Shown here: positions 27,005-37,817 of the stretch, in pieces
How positions within the stretch are numbered: the stretch's first letter is position 1
How the letters are laid out: every line of letters starts with the position of its first letter
From: an uncultured Pelagibacteraceae bacterium
GTDB taxonomy: Bacteria > Pseudomonadota > Alphaproteobacteria > Pelagibacterales > Pelagibacteraceae
Assembly: GCA_902516465.1 (NCBI GenBank)
Contig: CABXZD010000004.1
Location: 22,489-86,488, forward strand
Direction: 5' to 3'
Length of the DNA: 64,000 bases
Made by a program: the position numbers and the translations under genes
Notes under the pieces: generated by a model
The model's input: the letters and a program-made list of their open reading frames with translations, nothing else
The model's database searches: none
What the model was told of the DNA's origin: nothing

Positions 27005-28381
27005 ATGTTAGTAATAAAAAAACAAACTTTTTCAGATATGTTTTCGGTTTACTTAGATAAAAGAATGCTAAAAATTTTATTACTTGGTGTTATCTCTGGT
27101 TTTCCTTGGGTTTTAATCGGTAGCAGTTTAAGCTTATGGCTGAAAGAAGATGGTTTGAGTAGGTCAACTATAGGTTGGGCAGGATTAATTTTTAGTGTTT
27201 ATGCTTTTAATTATTTATGGGCACCTTTAATTGATAGAATTCAAATACCTTTCTTAACAAAGAAAATCGGACATAGAAGGGGTTGGATTGTCTTAATGCA
27301 AATATTAATTTTAATCTCTCTTTTAATATGGAGTATTATTAATCCTACTGAGAACTTAACCTTAGTGATTCTAGTTGGGTTAATTATTGCAATCGCTTCA
27401 GCTACTCAGGATATAACCGTTGATGCCTTAAGGATTGAGCAAATTGGTGAGAATGAGGGAAAATCTATGGCAGCGGGTGCAGCAATGGCTGTAGTTGGAT
27501 GGTGGAGTGGATATAAATTGGGAGGAGTACTATCTTTGTTTTCTGCTGAGCATTTACAAAATTTAGGATTTGAAAATTACTGGCAACTTACATTCTTAAT
27601 TTTGGGAGTACTAGTTATTTTTATGAATATAGGACTCATGTTTGTTGATGAAACAATGTACTCAAAAAAACAAAATGCTCATGAGGAGGCTGATAAAATT
27701 ATTTTAAATAAATTTGGAAAAGAAAATATATTTGCTCGATCTATATCTTGGATTGGTGGCACAATTAGTGGCCCTGTGATAAGTTTTTTTAAAAAAAATG
27801 GATTCTCTATTGCTATAGGTGTTTTAGGGTTTATCTTTTTATTTAAAATTGGTGAGGCATTTCTAGGTCGGATGTCTATAATTTTTTATAAAGAAATTGG
27901 GTTTAGTAAAAGTGATATCGCAATTTACTCAAAAACTTTAGGCTGGATCACTACAGTAATTTTTACTCTTTTAGGTGGTCTTTTTGTTATTAGATCAGGG
28001 GTGCTTAAAGCAATGTTTTTAGCTGGAATCTTAATGGCGGCCACTAATCTATTATTTAGTTTATTGGCATGGAGTGGAAAATCTGAAATCCTATTTGCAA
28101 TTGCCGTTATCTTTGATGATATGGCTGCATCCTTTGCAACAGTTGCTTTTGTAGCTTTTATATCTCTATTAGTTGATAGAAACTACACAGCTACTCAATA
28201 TGCTTTACTAGCATCAATTGGAACAGCTGGAAGGACTACTTTAGCATCCTCTTCTGGTGCGTTAGTAGATTGGTTAAATGGCGACTGGGGAATCTTTTTT
28301 GTTTTAACAGCTCTAATGGTAATCCCATCTCTTATAATTTTATGGATAATGAAAGACAAGCTTAAATTAAGTGAAAAGTAA
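27005..28381 (+). CDS. ampG: AmpG-like major facilitator permease
   Basis: A 458-residue protein with about twelve membrane helices. The N-terminal LLLGVISGFPWVLIGSSLSLWLKEDGLSRSTIGW and ATQDITVDALRIEQ match AmpG-type permeases, which import GlcNAc-anhydroMurNAc peptides from the periplasm. The NlpC/P60 peptidase gene overlaps its end by 11 bases, and MurNAc salvage enzymes lie elsewhere in the window. Both support a peptidoglycan-recycling role. Related MFS proteins with other substrates exist, so the substrate is inferred. Confidence 0.82.
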   Translation: MLVIKKQTFSDMFSVYLDKRMLKILLLGVISGFPWVLIGSSLSLWLKEDGLSRSTIGWAGLIFSVYAFNYLWAPLIDRIQIPFLTKKIGHRRGWIVLMQILILISLLIWSIINPTENLTLVILVGLIIAIASATQDITVDALRIEQIGENEGKSMAAGAAMAVVGWWSGYKLGGVLSLFSAEHLQNLGFENYWQLTFLILGVLVIFMNIGLMFVDETMYSKKQNAHEEADKIILNKFGKENIFARSISWIGGTISGPVISFFKKNGFSIAIGVLGFIFLFKIGEAFLGRMSIIFYKEIGFSKSDIAIYSKTLGWITTVIFTLLGGLFVIRSGVLKAMFLAGILMAATNLLFSLLAWSGKSEILFAIAVIFDDMAASFATVAFVAFISLLVDRNYTATQYALLASIGTAGRTTLASSSGALVDWLNGDWGIFFVLTALMVIPSLIILWIMKDKLKLSEK

Positions 28382-29123
28382 TTTTTTTAAATCATCTTTA
28401 GGAAATATAAACTCAAATCCATCGTCTAATTCGGTAATTACATCTCAAATTTTATATGGAGAACAATTTAAAATACTTTCTAAAAAAAGGGGGTGGTTTA
28501 AAATTAAAACAAATTTTGATAAATACATTGGATACATTAAACAAAATAAATATAATCATAATTTTAAACCCCAATATAAAATTTATAAGTCAAAATCCAG
28601 GATTTTCAGTAAAATAAATAATAAGTTTTTACCAACAAAAAATTTTCTTTTCTTTGCATCTGGAATTTCTGTAAAAAAAAGTAACAAGATCTATTTTGAA
28701 TTTGAAAAGAATAAATGGATAAAAAAAAAAGATGTAAAAAAGATTAACCATTATGAAAAAGACTTTGTTAAAATTTTCAAACTATTTATTGGGAGTAAAT
28801 ATTTATGGGGTGGAAAGACGTCAAAAGGTATTGACTGCTCAGCATTAATTCAAATGTATTTTTATTATAATAGAATTTTTTTTCCAAGAGACTCAAAAGA
28901 TCAGATAAAATTTTGTAAAAAAAAATTAAATAATAAACTAACGAAAGGTGATATTATATTTTGGAAAGGTCATGTAGGGGTTTGTATAGATAATTTAAAT
29001 TTTATACATGCATATGGTCCTAAAAAAAAAGTAATAATCATGCCAGTCAATCATACAATTGATCTTATTCGGAAAACTGCAAAATTAGTTGTAAAAAAAA
29101 TTAGCAATATAGAAAAAGTTTAA
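28371..29123 (+). CDS. SH3b-NlpC/P60 cysteine peptidase without signal peptide
   Basis: A 250-residue protein with a bacterial SH3-like N-terminal region (about 20-60) and a C-terminal NlpC/P60 domain with Cys156 (GIDCSALIQMYF), His201 (GHVGVCID) and third residue His213 (NFIHAYG). The family cuts gamma-glutamyl-diaminopimelate bonds in peptidoglycan peptides. No signal peptide or lipobox is seen, so it probably acts in the cytoplasm on imported muropeptides. The start is a GTG inside the end of the AmpG-like gene (11-base overlap). It converges on tyrA with a 4-base overlap. Confidence 0.85.
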   Translation: MKSNFFKSSLGNINSNPSSNSVITSQILYGEQFKILSKKRGWFKIKTNFDKYIGYIKQNKYNHNFKPQYKIYKSKSRIFSKINNKFLPTKNFLFFASGISVKKSNKIYFEFEKNKWIKKKDVKKINHYEKDFVKIFKLFIGSKYLWGGKTSKGIDCSALIQMYFYYNRIFFPRDSKDQIKFCKKKLNNKLTKGDIIFWKGHVGVCIDNLNFIHAYGPKKKVIIMPVNHTIDLIRKTAKLVVKKISNIEKV

Positions 29124-30016
29124 CTTCGTCCAAAATCTGGCTTATTTATATCAAGTTTGAGTTTAATAATTTTAGATCTAACTTTTTTAGTTTGAATTAA
29201 TTTTTTCAAAATTGATTTATTATTTTTCGAAGAAATATCTTTTTGAAAAGAACTCAAATTCTTTATAAATAAGTTTATTACTTTTGATATATTCTTTTTA
29301 TTATCAAAAAAAATATCTCTCCACATTATTTCGTTAGAAGCAGCTATTCTTGAAAAATCTCTCAAACCTCCTGCACTGAATTTTAACAAATCATATTTTT
29401 GCATTTTTTCAAAATCTTGAGCAGATTTAACTAAGTTATAAGCAATTAAATGTGGTAAATGGCTTGTTATTGAAAAAATTTTATCGTGTTTTTCAGCACT
29501 CATCAGCACTGTTTTCGAGCCCATTTTTCTCCAAAAAGAATTCAAAAACTTAATATGTTTTATTTTAGATCGTTTTTCTTTTATCAAAACGCACCATTTA
29601 TTTTCAAATAACGATTGCTTTCCATTTTCAGGACCACTAACTTCTGATCCAGTAATTGGATGACTTGAAGTCCAAGAAATATTCTTTTTTAAATTTTTTT
29701 TAATCATTTTAATCGACATTAGTTTTGATGAACCTACGTCAGTTATAATATGATTTGATCTAAGATGATTATTTATATTCATAATTACTTTTTTGTATTC
29801 ACTCATGGGTGTACAGAAAATAATTAACTCTGATTGTCTTACAGCATCCTCTGGTTTCTTGACTATAACCCCTGGCAATTTTAGTTTTTTAATTTTTCGA
29901 ATATTTTTTTTTGATTTTTCGTAAACAAATATTTTTGGACATAGTTTTTTTTTATGAATTCTTCTCAATAAAGAGGAGCCAAGTAACCCGCAGCCAATAA
30001 TAAATATATTTTTCAT
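29120..30016 (-). CDS. tyrA: Prephenate/arogenate dehydrogenase
   Basis: A 298-residue enzyme with an N-terminal NAD(P)-binding motif (IIGCGLLGSSL), the IFCTPMSEY and DVGSSK segments, the catalytic-region SSHPITGSEVSGPENG and an all-helical C-terminal half. It catalyses the oxidative decarboxylation leading to tyrosine. The start overlaps the end of hisC by four bases, and the partner aminotransferase upstream is the common tyrosine/histidine pairing. Specificity for prephenate or arogenate cannot be told. Confidence 0.88.
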   Translation of the reverse strand: MKNIFIIGCGLLGSSLLRRIHKKKLCPKIFVYEKSKKNIRKIKKLKLPGVIVKKPEDAVRQSELIIFCTPMSEYKKVIMNINNHLRSNHIITDVGSSKLMSIKMIKKNLKKNISWTSSHPITGSEVSGPENGKQSLFENKWCVLIKEKRSKIKHIKFLNSFWRKMGSKTVLMSAEKHDKIFSITSHLPHLIAYNLVKSAQDFEKMQKYDLLKFSAGGLRDFSRIAASNEIMWRDIFFDNKKNISKVINLFIKNLSSFQKDISSKNNKSILKKLIQTKKVRSKIIKLKLDINKPDFGRS

Positions 30017-31098
30017 TTCTTAAAAATACTTTCTACTTCACGCATAAACTTTAAACAATTAATTCTTGATCCTATGGTTAATCGCAGCATATTTTTTATT
30101 TTATATCCATACTCTGTAGATCTTAGGAGTATCCCTCTCATTTTAAGTTTTTCATAAAAATATTTTGCTTTGATTTTACAATTTGTAAAATCTAGTAATA
30201 GAAAATTTGCTGAAATATCGTTTGTTCTAATTTCGTATTGATTTAAAAAATTTTTTAATTTTGTAGCATATTGAGTATTGTGTCGAACAGAACGGGTAAT
30301 AAATTTTGTGTCTTTAAGAGACTCTATGGCTGCGAGTTGAGCAACCTCATTTATATTAAAAGGCGGCTTTATTAAATTTAAAGCACTAATTATTCTTTTA
30401 TCTCCATAGCCCCAGCCTACTCTTAAAGAGGCTAGACCATAAATTTTTGAAAATGTTCTTAAAACAAAGACATTATTATTTTTTTTAAATAAATCTAATC
30501 CAGATTTATAGTCTTTATTTTTCATATATTCTGCATAAGCATCATCAACAACTAATAATATATTTTTTCTTAGTTTTTTTCTCAAACTAATAATTTCAAA
30601 TTTATCTAAATAAGTTCCAGTAGGATTATTTGGATTAGCTAAAAAAACTATTTTTGTATTTTTAGTAACTTTTTTTAATATTTCGTTTATTGATATTTTA
30701 AAATTCTTTTCTTTGGCAAAAACAACTTTTGCACCGACTATTTTCGCGTAAATCCTGTACATTAAAAAACTAAATTGAGGAACTATTACTTCATCCTTTC
30801 GATTTAGAAAAAGTTGGCATAACATTTGAATAACTTCATCCGAACCAGCACCACAAATAATTTTGTCATTTTTACATTTAAACTTTTTTGATAGTTGATT
30901 TATTAATTTTTGTGATTTTCCATCTGGGTATACAGAGAAATTAAAATTTCTACTTGATATTATTTTTTTGGCTTTTGGGCTTACGCCTAATGCGGACTCA
31001 TTTGCTGAAAGCTTAATAGCTTTTTTTATTTTTTTAATACTAGATTTTCCTGGTATATAAGGCTCTATATCAATTTTTTTAAATCTTAATATCGTCAT
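30013..31098 (-). CDS. hisC: Histidinol-phosphate aminotransferase (class I/II PLP)
   Basis: A 361-residue fold-type I aminotransferase with IKLSANESALG, GAGSDEVIQML, FLANPNNPTGTYL, VVDDAYAEY and the PLP-lysine loop RTFSKIYGLASLRVGWG. HisC-type enzymes beside tyrA often also transaminate aromatic substrates, so it may serve both histidine and tyrosine/phenylalanine synthesis. The start codon is at 31098; the 193-base gap before it also contains the divergent metX promoter and riboswitch. Confidence 0.9.
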   Translation of the reverse strand: MTILRFKKIDIEPYIPGKSSIKKIKKAIKLSANESALGVSPKAKKIISSRNFNFSVYPDGKSQKLINQLSKKFKCKNDKIICGAGSDEVIQMLCQLFLNRKDEVIVPQFSFLMYRIYAKIVGAKVVFAKEKNFKISINEILKKVTKNTKIVFLANPNNPTGTYLDKFEIISLRKKLRKNILLVVDDAYAEYMKNKDYKSGLDLFKKNNNVFVLRTFSKIYGLASLRVGWGYGDKRIISALNLIKPPFNINEVAQLAAIESLKDTKFITRSVRHNTQYATKLKNFLNQYEIRTNDISANFLLLDFTNCKIKAKYFYEKLKMRGILLRSTEYGYKIKNMLRLTIGSRINCLKFMREVESIFKK

Positions 31099-31173
31099 CT
31101 TTTTTAAATATTTAAGCTCTTTATAAATAAAATAACAATTATTTATATAGAATTAGTTAAAAAATTTTTAAAA

Positions 31174-31202
31174 TTGACATACTAAATAACATCTTGTACA
31201 TA
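31174..31202 (+). promoter_or_regulatory. Sigma-70-type promoter of metX-metW
   Basis: TTGACA (31174-31179) is a perfect -35 box. After 17 bases comes TACATA (31197-31202). The predicted start of transcription is around 31208-31209, exactly at the first base of the SAM-II P1 stem. The promoter and riboswitch therefore fit together with no spare leader. Confidence 0.65.
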
Positions 31203-31207
31203 ATTCA

Positions 31208-31257
31208 TGCGCTGATTTACCTGAATTGCGAGCGCTTTAAAAAAACCGCTAAAAAAG
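31208..31257 (+). promoter_or_regulatory. SAM-II riboswitch upstream of metX
   Basis: The element has P1 GCGCT (31209-31213) pairing with AGCGC (31231-31235). The conserved GATTTA follows P1, TTGC lies at 31226-31229, and the A-rich tail GCTAAAAAAG is at 31248-31257. These match the known alphaproteobacterial/marine SAM-II consensus. GCG (31228-31230) can pair with CGC (31247-31249) to form part of the pseudoknot. Binding of S-adenosylmethionine is expected to hide the ribosome-binding region of metX, 34 bases downstream. SAM-V is a close structural relative, but the primary sequence fits SAM-II better. Confidence 0.85.
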
Positions 31258-31291
31258 TTTTTTTTCTCTCAATTCATATTCAGCTTTAATT

Positions 31292-32407
31292 ATGAATATT
31301 AAAGAAAATATAAAAACGATTGTTGTTAAAAAACCTTTAAAACTAGATTGTGGCTTAACAATAAATGATTTCCCTCTAGCATATGAAACATATGGTTCAC
31401 TTAATATAAAAAAAGATAATGCAATTTTAGTTTGTCACGCTTTAACTGGTGATCAATTTGTTACAGGTCTTAATCCAATAACAAAAAAAGATGGTTGGTG
31501 GTCAAATGTTGTTGGTCCAAACAAATCTATAGATACAAACAAATATTTTGTTATTTGTATTAATGTAATTGGTGGATGTATGGGTTCGTTCGGCCCTAGC
31601 CATATCAATCCAAAAACAAAAAAAACATTTGGTACAGATTTTCCTGTAATTACAATTAATGATATTGTTAATGCTCAAATAAATCTATTAGATCATTTTG
31701 GAATAAAAAAACTTTTTTCTGTTGTAGGTGGTTCAATGGGTGGAATGCAAGTTTTGCAGTTTGTAAGTAATTTTCCAGAAAAAACAAAAACAGCTGTACC
31801 TATTGCTTGCACTTCTAGCCACTCAGCTCAAAATATAGCCTTCAATGAACTAGGAAGGCAGGCGATTACTGCTGATCACAACTGGTCTGAAGGTAAATAT
31901 TCATCTAACAACACTAATCCAGATAAAGGTTTAGCTGTAGCTAGAATGGCCGCACATATTACATATTTATCAAAAAAAGGTCTCCAAGAAAAATTTGGAA
32001 GAAAATTACAAGAAAGAGATGCTCTTAAATTTGGTTTTGACGCTGACTTTCAGATAGAAAGTTATTTAAGATATCAGGGTTCCGTATTTGTGGATAGATT
32101 TGATGCAAATAGTTATCTTTATATTACCAGAGCGATGGATTATTTCGATTTAGGTAAACAATTTGATGGTAATCTCTCTAATGCCTTCAAAAACTCTAAA
32201 ACTAAATTTTTTGTAATATCCTTTACTTCCGATTGGCTTTATCCTACACAAGAAAATAAAGATATAGTTATTGCTTTAAATGCTATTGGAGCAGATGTTG
32301 GTTTTGTTGAAATAAAGTCAGACAAAGGTCACGACTCCTTTTTATTAGATGTTCCTGACTTTTTAAAAACCCTTAAAAACTTTTTGGATAAATCTTATTT
32401 AAGGTAA
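31292..32407 (+). CDS. metX: Homoserine O-acyltransferase
   Basis: A 371-residue alpha/beta hydrolase-fold enzyme that activates homoserine for methionine synthesis. It shows NAILVCHALTGDQF, the nucleophile elbow GGSMGGMQ, a long lid region and the C-terminal catalytic DKGHDSFLLD. Acetyl-CoA versus succinyl-CoA specificity cannot be fixed from sequence alone. The SAM-II riboswitch in its leader makes it responsive to S-adenosylmethionine. metW overlaps its stop by one base. Confidence 0.94.
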   Translation: MNIKENIKTIVVKKPLKLDCGLTINDFPLAYETYGSLNIKKDNAILVCHALTGDQFVTGLNPITKKDGWWSNVVGPNKSIDTNKYFVICINVIGGCMGSFGPSHINPKTKKTFGTDFPVITINDIVNAQINLLDHFGIKKLFSVVGGSMGGMQVLQFVSNFPEKTKTAVPIACTSSHSAQNIAFNELGRQAITADHNWSEGKYSSNNTNPDKGLAVARMAAHITYLSKKGLQEKFGRKLQERDALKFGFDADFQIESYLRYQGSVFVDRFDANSYLYITRAMDYFDLGKQFDGNLSNAFKNSKTKFFVISFTSDWLYPTQENKDIVIALNAIGADVGFVEIKSDKGHDSFLLDVPDFLKTLKNFLDKSYLR

Positions 32408-33021
32408 TGCTTATGAAACCGGAATATAAAATAATCTCAGATATAATAAATGAAAATTCTAGAGTATTAGATGTTGGGTGTGACGATGGAACTTTAATGG
32501 AATTTCTTAAACAAAATAAAGATGTTGATATCAGAGGCATTGAGATATCAAAAGAAAAAGTTCAAATTTGCGTATCTAAAGGATTAACAGTTATTGAGGG
32601 TAACGCAGAACTGGATTTAAAACAATTTCCAAATAAATCATTTGATTATGTTGTCCTTGGTCAAACTTTGCAAGCCTTCGTAAACCCAGAAATAGTCATA
32701 AAAGAACTTTTAAGAGTAGGGAAAAAAGCAGTTGTTACAATTCCTAATTTTGCGCACTGGAAAGTAAGACTAAATTTATTGGTGAAAGGGACTATGCCAG
32801 TAACTAAAACACTACCTAATGAGTGGTATAATACACCAAATCTTCACATGTGCACTATTAAGGATTTTTTTAAATTTTCTGAAAAAATAGATTTTAAAAT
32901 TTTTAAATCCTTAGCACTTATAAATGAAAATGTATCAACCATAAATAATTCTAATTTGTTTACAAAAAATTTATTTGCTGAACTCGGAATATTTTTAATT
33001 GAGAAATCATATGAAAATTGA
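32407..33021 (+). CDS. metW: Methionine biosynthesis protein MetW
   Basis: A 204-residue methyltransferase-fold protein with the SAM-binding motif RVLDVGCDDGTLMEFL and the MetW signatures DYVVLGQTLQAF and TIPNFAHWKVRLNLLVKGTMPVT. MetW forms a pair with MetX and is needed for full acyltransferase activity in several proteobacteria. The start lies on the metX stop, so the two proteins are made together under the riboswitch. Confidence 0.93.
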   Translation: MLMKPEYKIISDIINENSRVLDVGCDDGTLMEFLKQNKDVDIRGIEISKEKVQICVSKGLTVIEGNAELDLKQFPNKSFDYVVLGQTLQAFVNPEIVIKELLRVGKKAVVTIPNFAHWKVRLNLLVKGTMPVTKTLPNEWYNTPNLHMCTIKDFFKFSEKIDFKIFKSLALINENVSTINNSNLFTKNLFAELGIFLIEKSYEN

Positions 33022-33730
33022 GATAATAAAATGTCTTCAAGATAACTATAGTTATCTAATAATTGACGAGACAAATAATAATGCATGTGTTGTCGATCCT
33101 AGCGTGGCAAATCCAATAATCAATTTCATTAAAAATAATAATATAAAATTAAAATATATTCTCAATACTCATCACCATCATGACCATATTGGTGGTAATA
33201 TAGAATTAAAAAAAAAATATGGATCTAAAATAGTTGCATTTAAAGGTGATAAGGAACGTATTCCTGAGATTGATATTCTTGTTGAGGATAATCAGACATG
33301 GAAAGCAGGTAATTTTGAAGCAAAAATTTATCATACGCCAGGTCATACAAATGGACATATCGTATTCTATTTTTTTAAAGAAAAAAAAATTTTTACTGGA
33401 GACACTCTCTTTTCTCTTGGTTGCGGAAGAGTATTTGAGGGAACCAATGAACAGATGTTTTACTCTTTAGATAAAATTAAAAAACTTCCCAAAGAAACAA
33501 AAATATATTGTGGACATGAATATACACTGCAAAATTCAAATTTTTGTATTCATCTAGATCCTAAAAATTATAAACTTAAAGATAAGATAACAAAGATTAA
33601 AAAAAAACTTCAGGAAGATCTTCCAACAATACCAGCAGTTTTAAGTGAAGAGATGGAAACAAATATATTTCTCAAAGCTAAAAATATAGAAACATTTTCA
33701 AAACTTAGAGATTTAAAGGATAATTTCTAA
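33011..33730 (+). CDS. gloB: Hydroxyacylglutathione hydrolase (glyoxalase II)
   Basis: A 239-residue metallo-beta-lactamase-fold hydrolase with the binuclear metal motif THHHHDHIGG, followed by HTPGHTNGHIVFYF, FTGDTLFSLGCGRVFEG and CGHEYTLQN. It hydrolyses S-lactoylglutathione to lactate in methylglyoxal detoxification. I choose the ATG at 33011 (MKIEIIKCLQDNYSYLI, the usual family N-terminus) rather than the in-frame TTG at 32999. With this start it overlaps metW by 11 bases and is probably co-transcribed with it. Confidence 0.92.
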   Translation: MKIEIIKCLQDNYSYLIIDETNNNACVVDPSVANPIINFIKNNNIKLKYILNTHHHHDHIGGNIELKKKYGSKIVAFKGDKERIPEIDILVEDNQTWKAGNFEAKIYHTPGHTNGHIVFYFFKEKKIFTGDTLFSLGCGRVFEGTNEQMFYSLDKIKKLPKETKIYCGHEYTLQNSNFCIHLDPKNYKLKDKITKIKKKLQEDLPTIPAVLSEEMETNIFLKAKNIETFSKLRDLKDNF

Positions 33731-33740
33731 TTTATATAGC

Positions 33741-33768
33741 TTGACTAAAACTAGGCTAAGACTATATT
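33741..33768 (+). promoter_or_regulatory. Sigma-70-type promoter of rplU-rpmA-obgE
   Basis: TTGACT (33741-33746), a 16-base spacer, and TATATT (33763-33768). The predicted start is near 33775, inside the inverted repeat that precedes rplU. Read by eye only. Confidence 0.6.
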
Positions 33769-33769
33769 G

Positions 33770-33788
33770 CCTTAATTAAAAATTAAGG
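33770..33788 (+). promoter_or_regulatory. Perfect inverted repeat in the rplU leader
   Basis: CCTTAATT (33770-33777) and AATTAAGG (33781-33788) form a perfect 8-bp stem around AAA, seven bases before the rplU ATG. The right arm contains AAGG, the only purine-rich ribosome-binding candidate, so folding could hide it. The predicted transcription start falls within the left arm, so an operator at DNA level is also possible. Confidence 0.45.
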
Positions 33789-33795
33789 TAGTACA

Positions 33796-34194
33796 ATGTC
33801 ATTCGCAATAATTCAAACAGGTGGAAAACAGTATAAAGTAAAATCTGGCGAAATTTTAAAAATTGAAAAATTACCATATTCAAAAGCTGAAAGTAAAATA
33901 GAATTTAAAGATATACTTGCTTATGGTGACGATAAAATAATTGAAATCGGAACACCAATGGTTCAGGGCTCAAAAGTTGAAGCAAATTTAATTAAAAATA
34001 GTAAAAATAGAACTATCTTAATATTTAAAAAAAGAAGAAGACAGAACTCAAGACGAAAGAATGGGCATAGACAAGAATACTCATTAATAAGAATTAATAA
34101 AATTTTCTCAAAAGACGGAAAAGTCCTGTCTGAGGCTCAAAAAATTTCTAAGCCCTCGAAGAAAGAAGTGGCTGAAAAAGAAAAAAGTAAGTAG
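33796..34194 (+). CDS. rplU: 50S ribosomal protein L21
   Basis: A 132-residue protein with the L21 N-terminus MSFAIIQTGGKQYKVKSGEILKIEKL and the C-terminal FKKRRRQNSRRKNGHRQEYSLIRI motif. It has a lysine-rich tail of about 30 residues beyond the usual end, as seen in other alphaproteobacteria. It is first in the rplU-rpmA-obgE run. Confidence 0.96.
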   Translation: MSFAIIQTGGKQYKVKSGEILKIEKLPYSKAESKIEFKDILAYGDDKIIEIGTPMVQGSKVEANLIKNSKNRTILIFKKRRRQNSRRKNGHRQEYSLIRINKIFSKDGKVLSEAQKISKPSKKEVAEKEKSK

Positions 34195-34203
34195 GTACAA
34201 GTT

Positions 34204-34458
34204 ATGGCAACAAAAAAAGCAGGTGGATCTTCCAGGAACGGTCGTGATAGTGCTGGCCGAAGATTAGGCGTTAAAAAGTATGGTGGTGAGACAGTAGTAC
34301 CTGGAAATATAATTGTTAGACAGAGAGGTACTAAAATATTTCCTGGAGAAAATGTAGGAATGGGTAAAGATCACTCAATTTTCTCAGTGATTAAAGGTAA
34401 AGTAGTTTTTAAAAAGACTAAATCAGATAGAACTTTTGTTTCAGTAAAACCCAATTAA
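34204..34458 (+). CDS. rpmA: 50S ribosomal protein L27
   Basis: An 84-residue protein starting [20 protein letters not shown], with [19 protein letters not shown], the canonical L27 pattern whose N-terminus reaches the peptidyl-transferase centre. It starts directly with MATKKAG, so there is no cleavable Firmicutes-type leader. It follows rplU after 9 bases. Confidence 0.97.
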   Translation: MATKKAGGSSRNGRDSAGRRLGVKKYGGETVVPGNIIVRQRGTKIFPGENVGMGKDHSIFSVIKGKVVFKKTKSDRTFVSVKPN

Positions 34459-34477
34459 TAGTACAACTTAAAATTAG

Positions 34478-36565
<2,088 letters not shown>

Positions 36566-36566
<1 letters not shown>

Positions 36567-37816
36567 TGAATAATTTACTTAAAAATATTGGCAAAAAATC
36601 AAAAAAAGCATTTTCTATTCAACTGGATACTAAAAAAAAAAATAAAGTCCTTAAAAATTATCTTCATTTAATATTAAAAAATAAAAAATTAATTTTAAGT
36701 GAAAACCTAAAAGATATTGAAAATGCTAACAAAAAAAAATTAAATGATAATTTGATAAAAAGATTGGTTTTAACCAACACAAAAATTTTGGATATTGTTA
36801 ATTCAATTAAAAATATAATTAAATTAAAAGATCCAACCAATATTGTTTTAGAAAAATGGAAACGGCCTAATGGTTTAAGTATTTCAAAAGTATCAATTCC
36901 CATAGGAGTAATTGGGGTCATTTATGAAAGCAGGCCTAACGTTACATCAGATGTTGCTTCATTATGTTTTAAGTCGGGCAATTCAGTAATCTTAAAAGGT
37001 GGTTCTGAAGCATTTTATTCAAATCGTATACTTTCGAAATTATTTAGAAGGTCTCTTAAAAAAAACAAAGTAGATGAAAATTTTGTACAATTTATAGATT
37101 TAAAAAAAAGGAAAGTAGTTGATTTACTTTTAACTAAAATGAACAATTTTATTGACGTAATTATTCCAAGAGGAGGGAAAAGTTTGGTAAAGAAAGTTCA
37201 AAAATTATCTTCAATTCCAACAATTGGACATTTAGAGGGTGTGTGTCACACATATGTAGATAAAGATGCAAATCTTAAGATTGCAAAAAAAATTATCTAT
37301 AACGCTAAAATGAGAAATACAGCTATTTGTGGCGCTACAGAAACAATTCTGTTACATGAAAAAATAGTTAAAAAATTTGTTAATCCTATATTTAAGGACC
37401 TAGAAAATGGTGGATGTAAAATTATTGGAGATAATAAAATTATAAAATCTTATAATGGTAAAGTACAAAAAGCCTCGATTAAGGATTGGTCTAAAGAATA
37501 TTTATCTCCAATAGTTTCTGTTAAGACAGTTAAAAATTTAAATGAAGCAATTAATCATATCAATAAATATGGAACAATGCATACTGACTCTATAATTACT
37601 CGAAACAAACTAACCGCTAGAAAATTTCTTAAAGAAGTAAAAAGTTCAATCGCCATGCATAACACCTCAACACAATTTGCTGATGGAGGAGAATTTGGTT
37701 TTGGTGGTGAGGTTGGAATATCTACAAATACATTACCCCCACGTGGTCCTGTGGGATTAAATCAATTAGTTTCTTATAAATACCAAATATCAAGTAGTGG
37801 GAAAATAAGGAATTAA
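36566..37816 (+). CDS. proA: Gamma-glutamyl phosphate reductase
   Basis: A 416-residue NADPH-dependent dehydrogenase of the aldehyde-dehydrogenase fold, with IGVIGVIYESRPNVTSDVA, the catalytic-cysteine region RNTAICGATETILLH, and DGGEFGFGGEVGISTN near the end. It reduces glutamyl-5-phosphate to glutamate-5-semialdehyde. Translationally coupled to proB. Confidence 0.95.
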
Positions 37817-37817
37817 T

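Noticed and set aside
31208-31257. SAM-V rather than SAM-II as the metX riboswitch.
   Set aside because: The two share a fold, but the GCGCTGATTTA...TTGC..AGCGC pattern is the SAM-II sequence.
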